Assembly (NCBI GenBank): GCA_037176725.1
Contig: JAZBRS010000011.1
Coordinates: 8,680,001 to 8,744,000, forward strand
DNA length: 64,000 nucleotides
Source: Posidonia oceanica
Lineage: Eukaryota; Streptophyta; Magnoliopsida; Alismatales; Posidoniaceae
Reading direction: 5' to 3'
How positions within the stretch are numbered: position 1 is the first letter of the stretch; each line of letters begins with the position of its first letter. A model generated the notes under the pieces. It saw nothing but the letters and a program-made list of their open reading frames with translations. It was not told the origin of the DNA and searched no databases. The translations under genes and the position numbers were made by a program. This document shows, piece by piece, positions 56,720 through 64,000 of this stretch.

Positions 56720-57069
56720 AGCGCTTGCTTTGTTTGCCTGGTTGTGCTCCAGGGATTCTGGATTTCCCTTCTTCTCTGCTTTGGAGCGTTGAATGTCTGA
56801 TTTAAAGCGTCCAACGTTGAACGCGCATATTCCTACGTCTAACGTTGAACGGCCCGGAGGCTGCGTTTAACGTCTCGAGACAGACTGCCTTTCTTTCCTT
56901 GCTTGATATCACCAATCCGGCAGTAAATCTCTGATTTATCGATTGTTTCCTTTCTTGTGAGGGCACCATGGCCTATATTAACCCCCCTTTTTGGCTTTGA
57001 TTTGCAAAACACAAGTGAATCTCTTCTTTTTCTGTTTCTGCTATTTGTGGGGGAATTGCAACTGACCTC
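56720..57069 (+). promoter_or_regulatory. Promoter-like leader of gene 1
   Basis: Dyad-type motifs (AGCGTCCAACGTTGAACGCG, CTAACGTTGAACG, GCGTTTAACG) at 56800-56875, then a TATA-like CCTATATTAACC at 56972, then an ATG at 57070. Confidence 0.55.
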
Positions 57070-58451
57070 ATGGATTTGAGCGAGATTCCTCGTCATGCTT
57101 TCAAAGTAGCCAACTTTTCTTCTCCATCCGACTAAATGCAACTTCGGTTAAAAGCCATACCTAATCACCTGGTGAATCTTCTGGTGAATGAGAAGGTACT
57201 ATTTTTTTATTTCTCTTCATGCTGCTTTCTTTTTCTTTTCTTTTTTTTTCTTTTGTTTTTTCTGTACCGATCTTTTCCTTCTTCTTTTTTCTCTTTCGTA
57301 GCCTCTAGCTTCTTCAAATAGCGACTGGGATGGTAAGGCCTACCAATTGGATTGGTTCCAAAATTTCCGTACTTGGACATTAAAGAGGTACCGAGAACAA
57401 TTGGAGGAGGCTGGCTTCTGTCAAATCCTCCGGCGACTGCGGTAGCCCATTGACTGGAAAGCGCTCTTTGGCCTTTGTGGGCTATGGAACCCCCTTACTC
57501 ATACATTCTTCACCCATGTGGGGGAGCTTACTATTCTTCTGGAGGAGGTAAGTGCTTTATTGGGCACTCGACAAGCTAATCCTTCCATTTATTCTAGGGA
57601 TGCGTATATTTTGCCAATCGGGGTGGTAGGGTCCTTTTCTCTCCTTAAACGCATCTTTGGCTCTGTCATTGTCCCGGAGGATCTAGTGCTAGATGGTTGT
57701 ATCAACCTCGCTTCTTTGTGGAAATTCTTTTCGAAGTAGCGGGACAGCATTCGTTCGGAAGCCTCTTGCTTGGAGTGCATCTTTATTTTGATTGGTGGGA
57801 TGGCGCTCTTCCCAAACGAAGCTTTAACCATTAGCGCATATCATGCTGAGCTTATGTGCATGAGCGTCTGCAATCCGAAGAGAAGTTTGAGTAAGTTTGT
57901 GCTAGCTTTCACCATTCAGGGTTTATCCAGTGCTTGCCTCGGTGGGCCATTCTTTGGGTCGCCTTTTCTGGTTCTGCGGTGGCTGGATGAGCATATTCTA
58001 CTGCCTGCTCTTGATGCTGGTCTTCCCCTCGAGGAGTATGTTCACAGGCTTTGCACATGTGAGGTTAAGCCTCAGATTGATTTCTTCAACCACCTCTCAA
58101 CATTTCGGACAGCATACGATCCCGAGTATTTCTTGACACTTGTTGGGGCAATAGAATTTGTGAGGTACAACCCCCAACGCTGCTTTTTTATATTGGGCAT
58201 TCCTCAGGCTATACCTCCGATGCATCATTTCTCGGATATGATCCTTTCACGCTTGAGGGACACCCCTGGAGATATTGCTCAAGTTTCACGTTGGCATCTG
58301 GGATGGAAAAGGATAGAGTCGTGTCCTTTCTTCGTGGGATAACCCGAATGTGGACCATGAAGCCATCTCCAATGCTACCCATGATGTTTGGTACGAGGGG
58401 GTGAAGCCCAATTTATTCATTGAGTTTCCTGCGAAGAAGCAAAAATTGTAA
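57070..58451 (+). pseudogene. Gene 1: two-exon DUF7745/plant-mobile-domain-like pseudogene
   Basis: Exon 1 57070-57195 and exon 2 57302-58451 around a clean GT-AG intron (AGAAG/GTACT to TTTCGTAG) with a long pyrimidine tract. Exon 2 reads as protein almost throughout: DWKALFGLCGLWNPLTHTFF, HVGELTILLEEVSALLG, IFILIGGMALFPNEALTIS, GPFFGSPFLVLRWLDEH. The ELT.LLEEV and LIGG..LF steps are shared with gene 3, so the two are paralogues. Breaks: TAA at 57133 (the frame can restart at the ATG at 57136), TAG after RRLR, TAG after FSK, and a shift near 58335, after which WDNPNVDHEAISNATHDVWY continues to a stop at 58451. AATAAA at about 58478 is a plausible polyadenylation signal. Antisense to element F. 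Function unknown. Confidence 0.6.
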
Positions 58452-58869
58452 TCAATATTTTATCTTTAATCATCAATAAAGTCGTATTTTATTTTTCTTT
58501 GGCTGCTTCCCTCTTTCTATCAAATCTTCATGCTTTTTATTAAATAAAATTGAAGTTCAGAATACTTTCTATATCAGATGTGTTATACGCGTAAGTTGGT
58601 GCATCCAATGTTAACCGCTTGGATACTTGAATTTAACGCGTTGCCTTCCTTGGGGCATTGGACGTCCCACTTGGCGCGTACAACATTTTGCCTCCCGATG
58701 CGTTGGACGGCTCAGCTGGTGTGTATAACGTTGAATGGTATAAAACCTCTGTTTTACATAGTGGATTGGCATCCTTCTTCCTCTTTTCCTCTTCTTCGGC
58801 GACAGCGGCCTCTCTCCGGTGATGACTCCTTGATTCCGACGAAAGCCCCCCCACTTTGTTTTTTCAAAA
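58452..58869 (+). promoter_or_regulatory. Gene 1 terminator region and promoter-like leader of gene 2
   Basis: AATAAA near 58478. Dyad-related motifs at 58580-58735 (AATTTAACGCG, GCGTACAACATT, GTATAACGTTGAATGG), then TATA box GGTATAAAACC at 58737-58747. Confidence 0.55.
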
Positions 58870-61800
58870 ATGGAGAAACGTATCTCCCACTTCTACTCAC
58901 GAGCGGTGAAGCACGTCCGGACGAAACTCGGGCCAATGACTTTTGGTGAGCCTGGGGAAGTCCTGTCGGAAGCTCCAGTGACGGTTCCGGCGGTGGTAGA
59001 GACGGCGGCGACAACCGTGGTGGCCGAGGCAGGGGCCACCAGTGCTGCGGCTGTGGAGGCTGAAACTAGGGTTGGGGATGGTGATGCTGCGTCGGTCGAG
59101 GTGGTGGCTGTAGGTGGTGATGCCGGTAACACGACTGAGGTGACAGCTGGGGCAGTGGGCGAGGATGCTGTGGAGGCTAAGGTGGTGGCTGCAAGTGCTA
59201 TGGCTACAGTGGTAGAGATGGGGGCTGCCGGTGACGATGCTACAGAGGCAAGGGCGATTCCAGGTGTGAGCTATGGTGACTTTGCTAGTTCAGGGGAGGA
59301 CTCGGAGGAGACGGCCTCAGAGGAGGAGATGCCTGAGGCGGCACCCGTCAATCCTCTTGTTGCTCAGTTTGGAGAGGATGACGCCTGGTACTGCAATATT
59401 TTGGATTTCGTCTGACAAGAGGTGGAGGGTGGCGCTATGGATCCCCCGGACTTTTGGCGGGTCCAGATTTCCCGCGACGAGGTTCAAGCATCGGGACCGT
59501 GAAGGGATGCGTCCTGGATTGAGTATGCCACTACTACTTTGGCATTAAGAGGACAGGTAATTTTCCTTTTAATTTCTTTCTCATTTAACTTGATTATTCT
59601 GCCTGCTTGACAATTCTCCTTTCTTTTGTAGAGTCAGGCTCTAGCGGTGATTCGGTGCTACTGGGGACTGGTCCGCCGATCCTATGATATGCTGGCTTCT
59701 TTTCAGTGGGAGCGCCTGCGACAGATGGGATTTGGGTACTTCTTGTCCATTCCCGACTTTCCCCTCCGACCCATGTTCCTAAAGGCGGTTGCGGAGCGGT
59801 ACAACTTCTGGACTAGCTCCATAGTCATGAGGGCGGGTGAGTTCATCCTTTCGCTAAAGGATATGGCCCGACTGACTGGCCTTCGGGTGACAGGCCGCTC
59901 GATGACTGGACGGGTTCGCTCGGACTATACTGCCATGACGAGGGAGCTGGTAGGTAGGTAGATGGCTATGAGCTGGCGCCAGCTCTTGGTCATTTCTTCT
60001 ACAGTCCGCTGGGTCGAGGAGTTGGTAGTGACAATGACTAAGCTGGGTGTGGAGGCTGACCAGTAGCTCCAGGCTTTTCTGTTGGTGCTGTTTGGAAAGG
60101 TCCTCTTTTCCCACTCCTCTTCAAAGCTACTTACCGTCTTCTTGCCCCTTCTGGCTGATCTGGATCAAGTGGGAGAGTACGCTTGGGGTGCAGCCAGCCT
60201 AGCTCACTTGTACTCGACCCTCTTTCGCTTCATAGATGGCAATTCTCATCAGCTGGGCGGAAACTTGCATTTTCTCCAGGTAAAATAATATGCTTGCTTG
60301 CTTGTGAATACTGCATGATATGATATAATATGCTAATTGAACACTCCTGTTTCCCATGCAAATGTAGGCGTGGGATCACTTCACTTTCCTGCGACCCACT
60401 CCTCCTCCTGTTCCTCTGACGGGCGTACCCTTCCCTTGAGGATTGTTTTGGGCTGATGCTGACCAAGCCCTTGAGCCAATGGATGACAACCGCTATGTTG
60501 GTCGTCTACTATTTGAGTTGCTGGTCCCTGCTCAGGTAACTTACTTCCTTATGTCCTTTCTGCTTCTACTTGTTTATTTATCTGATATTCTTTTGCTCCT
60601 TTCAGGTAGTCTGCCACCCTTATGTTGAGGGGGAGCACAAGGATGTCCCAGAGATTGTCCGTGATCGGGCCGTTTTTGCCAGGGATATCTAGATCCATTA
60701 CTAGAACCACTGCCACTTCCAGCAGATTAGCAGGGTGCTTCGATAGTTGGGGCGCCGGAAGATTCAGCCTCTTCCTCCTCCTCACAAGGTTTGGCGGGAG
60801 ACTCGAGGCAGGGACAGTCGCACTCATCACTAGGTTGATGTCTACAGCCCACAGTTGCTGGACTGGGCTCGTCACGGTTCTCCTACTCGGACGGACATGA
60901 CAGAGGAGGACGAGGCTGCCTGGGCCGGATGGATGGACGTTGAGTTCTCCTCTCTGATGATCTTCCATCGGACCCACTTCCTCAGGTGCTCGAACCTTCC
61001 CATGGGGGACAGAGATCCTGGGGAGGCCGTGATGTCTCGGGCGGCACTGCTGGCGGAGGCTCAATCATACTGGGCCCAGCTTGAGATAGCGGTGAGCTTT
61101 TAAATTTCATTTTTATAACCTACCAATTCAGTTTGCTGACTTGCTTCTTTTCCTTTTGTAGCTCAAGGCTAGAGATGAGCAGGCTCAGTGGGAGCATGGC
61201 CTGACCCAGCAGCTATCTTCCTTGACAGGGGAGATCGAACACCTTCATGCCTCTGCTTCACAAGTATTTTTACATTTCGGTAGCTTTGAAAACCTGCTTA
61301 TAGATTGTAACTACATACTTCCTTCTTTACAGCCCTCAACTAGCTCTACGCCTCCTCCAGATCATTCGGAGTAGATCTCTCGACTCTAGGATAAGGTATG
61401 TGAATGCTTATATTTTGCTTTTTGAATAAATCCTGCTTGATATTAACACAGCTATCGCCTACAGGTCGCCTATCTGGAGCATGAGTTGCAGGAACAGGCT
61501 GGTGACTTTATTGCTGCCAGCTCTATGGAGAGACTGAGCGAGTTGGAGGGGACAATGGCCTCTCAGGCTACTATGATCCAGGAGTTGGAGTAGCGAGTTG
61601 CAGATAAGGATGCTGAGGTTACTAGGACCCATTTGGTATAATTGGCTTTGCTTCAGCCTCCTTTTATTTATTTTTCCTTGCTTGTATTTGACATTTTGAT
61701 TGTCTTTCCTGCAGAGTTTGCAAGGCATTGAGGGGGTCATCTCACAACTTGAGGTCGAGCTAGGACACTACCGAAAGCACGCCTATATGAGTGGTGCTAG

Positions 61801-62003
61801 GTTAGGGTACCCAGTCCCTCCTCCACCGTTGCATGAGTCGAGCCACTGTTCAGGTAGTTGTCGCATGAGTTGAGCCACCGTTCAGGTAGTCGTCGCTCCT
61901 GATCCATCTCTAGGGCTCTATCAGGTGTTTCGGTTCGCCCTCCTACAATTCCCTATCCGGCTCCTCCTTCAACTCCCGAGGGTGAGGGAGAGAGTGCTCC
62001 CTA
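58870..62003 (+). pseudogene. Gene 2: multi-exon plant-mobile-domain pseudogene with coiled-coil tail
   Basis: Predicted exons: 58870-59556, 59632-60279, 60368-60535, 60606-61091, 61162-61263, 61333-61395, 61465-61635 and 61715-62003, all with GT-AG borders, and in-frame at the first junction. Exon 1 starts MEKRISHFYSRAVKHVRTKL and then has an Ala/Val/Glu/Gly-rich low-complexity run. Exon 2 has the PMD-type core: AERYNFWTSSIVMRAGEFIL, LKDMARLTGLRVTGR. Later exons give Glu/Gln-rich heptad-like segments (HGLTQQLSSLTGEIEHLHA, MERLSELEGTMASQATMIQE), a coiled coil. At least eleven in-frame TAG/TGA codons make it a pseudogene. PMD proteins are transposon-derived; some (MAIN/MAIL) act in genome stability and silencing. 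Whether this gene ever did is unknown. Confidence 0.6.
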
Positions 62004-62500
62004 GCTGGTTGTTGTTTTTTCCTTTTATTTGTCAGCATTTGTATCTCAGGGGTATGCCCCGATGATCTTGTAACAACAAACTCATTTTTTGAATGATAAA
62101 GATTTTCTGTGCACTTAGCAAACTTGTCAAATATCTTTTTTGAATTACCTTTCTCAGAGTTAAAATGAACTTAAGCGACCAATATAGTTAAACAATGGCT
62201 TTTAATTCAAATTAACTTGAAACTAGCGTATTCATGTGAAATAATATGTAAATGACCAAGTTATGAAGAAAGATTTCACTTACGAGCTTTAAAATCAAGT
62301 TTTGAGGTTGTCGGCGCCTTAGCGAGCCATTAACTCGATGAAATGCTTAACTGATGATTCTGAATGGCCTAGATGTCCAAAGAGTACGAAACCAGCGCTC
62401 ACACGTGTATTCCAACTTGATTAAGCCTCTGGGATAGACAAAAGTGGTTTATGCAACTCAAACACTGATTTAGGGGAGTCATAGCCAAGTTCAGCAACTT
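62004..62500. other. Intergenic stretch
   Basis: Non-coding. TTGAATGATAAAG at about 62089 may serve as a polyadenylation region for gene 2. Nothing else recognised. Confidence 0.4.
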
Positions 62501-62842
62501 AAATCACTAATAAAACGTTAAATGCATGACCTGGCGCGGTTAACGTTATACGTTGAAGTATCTGCGTCCAACATTGGAAAGCTGGTTTGAACATAAAACG
62601 CATGATATGGCGTGTATTACATTAAACGCCCTAGTTCCTGCGTACAACGAAGTGAGCACAGAATCCTTTCTTTCCTTTCTTACTCTTGGCTAATTTTCTG
62701 GATTGCTGCGAGATTTTCTCAATGCCCGCGTGGGAGACCTCTGATAGTTTTCTTGTGCTTATAAAAGCCTAGTCACCCCTTTGGATTCATACACTTTGCT
62801 CCTTGTATTCTTGCTTGTGTTGGTGCACTTTTCTTTGCTCTC
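62501..62842 (+). promoter_or_regulatory. Promoter-like leader of gene 3
   Basis: Dyad-related motifs at 62510-62655 (AAACGTTAAATGC, GGTTAACGTTATACG, GCGTCCAACATT, ATTAAACGCC), then TATA box CTTATAAAAGCC at 62759, and ATG at 62843, about 80 bp further. Confidence 0.6.
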
Positions 62843-64000
62843 ATGGCACCCAAATTGATTTCTCATGTTTCCATGACCAACAAGAAAGGAATCGTGACCC
62901 CCTTTGGAGGAAATCAAAGGTCACATGATGTCAAACATCAAGGTCGGAAAGGCATGTGTTGGTGTTTCCCTTTGTTCTTTCTTTCTTCCTTCCTTGGTTA
63001 ATCCTTTGCTTTTGTCTACAGGAAATCATCAATTTTACGGAGATGCCTTGCTTTGACAATGATTTCTGATACAATTCTCCTTGGGTAAAGGAATTTACAG
63101 CTTGGGCTCAGGAGTAGAAATCGCTCCTAACGCATACAGGCTTTGATGGCTTCCTGGATCTGTTGGGCACTGACCTAGACTGGCCCCTACTTCATGCTTT
63201 GTGCGCATTCTCGAGTCCTCCCCACACTTTCTTTTTTGGGGGCTGTGAAACAACTATTCTGGTGGAGGAAGTTCAAAGTCTCCTTAGTACTTCCCAACCT
63301 GGAGTTCCTTAGCTGGATACTGATATTCCGCTGCCTTATGGAGAAGCTGACATGTCAGCACTCCTTACTCATGTTTTTGCAGCTCCACCCACCTATCCTG
63401 TGCTCAAAGGCCGCCGACTTGATTTGGCGTATCTGTATTACAGCTTCCTTCGAATTCAAGATTCTACCTCTAAAGATCAGCTGCGTGTCTGCTTGCATCT
63501 ACTGATTGGGGGCCTCACCCTATTTGTCACCAAGGGCTTTACCTTGGATGTGTACCATGCTAAGTTCCTTGTGAGGCTTACTGAATCGTGCTGGCATTCC
63601 CCCTCGGTGACCATTCTTGCAGAAACATATATTGGGTTGACGAGCGGGGATTTTATGGGCTCTCCCTTCCTTCTCTCCAAGTGGTTGAGCACACACCTCC
63701 CAAGGATTGGGCCTACGAAGAAGAATTTCATTGAAGAACGGGTTTGCCTTTTGTCCTCGGCTCCTGTCAGTGTACATACCCGCTCCATGCCGTATGGTCG
63801 CAAGCACCAAGCACGAGGGCTCCTAGTTGAACTAGAGTTGATCGAGCCCACCCATTTTGTCGTGTATAACTCACGCTGTTGTTATGAGATGGTGGGGCAC
63901 AAGAAAGATGTACCACCTCTGCTAAGCTCTATCCCTCGTATCCGAACTCAGGAACGTGGTTTGCCAATTGATGCAATGGCGGTGTATTATATCCAGGCCC
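62843..64000 (+). pseudogene. Gene 3: DUF7745/plant-mobile-domain-like pseudogene, runs off the window
   Basis: Exon 1 starts MAPKLISHVSMTNKKGIV and ends near 62940. The intron ends TCTACAG at 63021, and exon 2 is readable from 63022 to the window edge in one frame. It is broken only by TGA 63067, TAG 63115 and TAG 63310. Motifs: WPLLHALCAFSSPPHTFFF, GCETTILVEEVQSLLST, LHLLIGGLTLFVTKGFTLDV, YIGLTSGDFMGSPFLLSKWL. Gene 1 has the same order with LEEVSALLGT and IGGMALF. It continues past the window. The minus-strand ORFs at 63477-63851 are shadows of this exon. Confidence 0.62.

Noticed and set aside
63477..63851. Minus-strand ORFs of 124 and 96 codons
   Set aside because: Shadows of gene 3 exon 2, which reads as a protein family member on the plus strand.
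1..64000. Host protein-coding genes, rRNA, tRNA, organellar or bacterial sequence
   Set aside because: Every coding-like stretch could be tied to a retroelement or to the PMD-like cluster; no operon, Shine-Dalgarno or organellar signal was found.

Overview
The window is a nest of transposable elements from a plant nuclear genome, almost certainly an angiosperm. Every recognisable coding stretch belongs to a retroelement. I found no host gene, rRNA or tRNA gene, and nothing bacterial. The dominant elements are Ty3/gypsy LTR retrotransposons of the Tat/Ogre type. The signs are a tRNA-Arg-type primer binding site (TGGCGACTCCGCTGGGGA), a GGGGCATC polypurine tract directly followed by TGTAGACACC or TGTTGACACC, very long LTRs, a second RNase H downstream of the first, extra ORFs outside gag-pol, and hypervariable tandem arrays just before the 3' LTR. 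I use letters for the elements; they are my own labels.

Layout, left to right. Element A (+ strand) covers 1-14169. Its internal part has a decayed gag-like frame, no pol, a scrap of a 3' ORF, tandem arrays and a polypurine tract. Its 3' LTR is split by a nested LTR unit B (10650-14004). D (14170-15233) is a truncated minus-strand LTR. F-plus (15314-16740) is an LTR followed by a primer site and leader. A broken LINE lies at about 18960-20753. E (20754-22254) and C (22255-24701) are related LTRs, with C sitting in E. F-minus is a minus-strand 3' LTR that begins at 24714 inside the primer site of C and is cut in two by G.

G (26254-54521, minus strand) is a complete 28.3-kb element with a perfect 5-bp target duplication (TATGC). 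It has LTRs of 6053 and 7051 bp, a duplicated primer site, a gag-protease-RT-RNase H-archaeal-type RNase H-integrase frame, a separate 3' ORF, two tandem arrays and a polypurine tract. Right of G, F-minus resumes (54522-54647) with its own polypurine tract and arrays. Beyond those lie three intron-containing, decayed genes on the plus strand (57.1-64 kb). They are antisense to F and encode plant-mobile-domain/DUF7745-like proteins, each with its own TATA-like promoter.

How the parts work together: G has the whole replication machinery (capsid, protease, polymerase, integrase), though each frame now carries nonsense codons. A keeps only cis signals that match G (polypurine tract, pre-tract block, pre-array block, LTR block) plus zinc-finger relics, so it looks like a non-autonomous partner. 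Insertion order from the nesting: E before C before F-minus before G, and D before A before B. In-frame stops throughout are nearly all TAG or TGA at CHG or CG sites, which points to decay of methylated, silenced copies.
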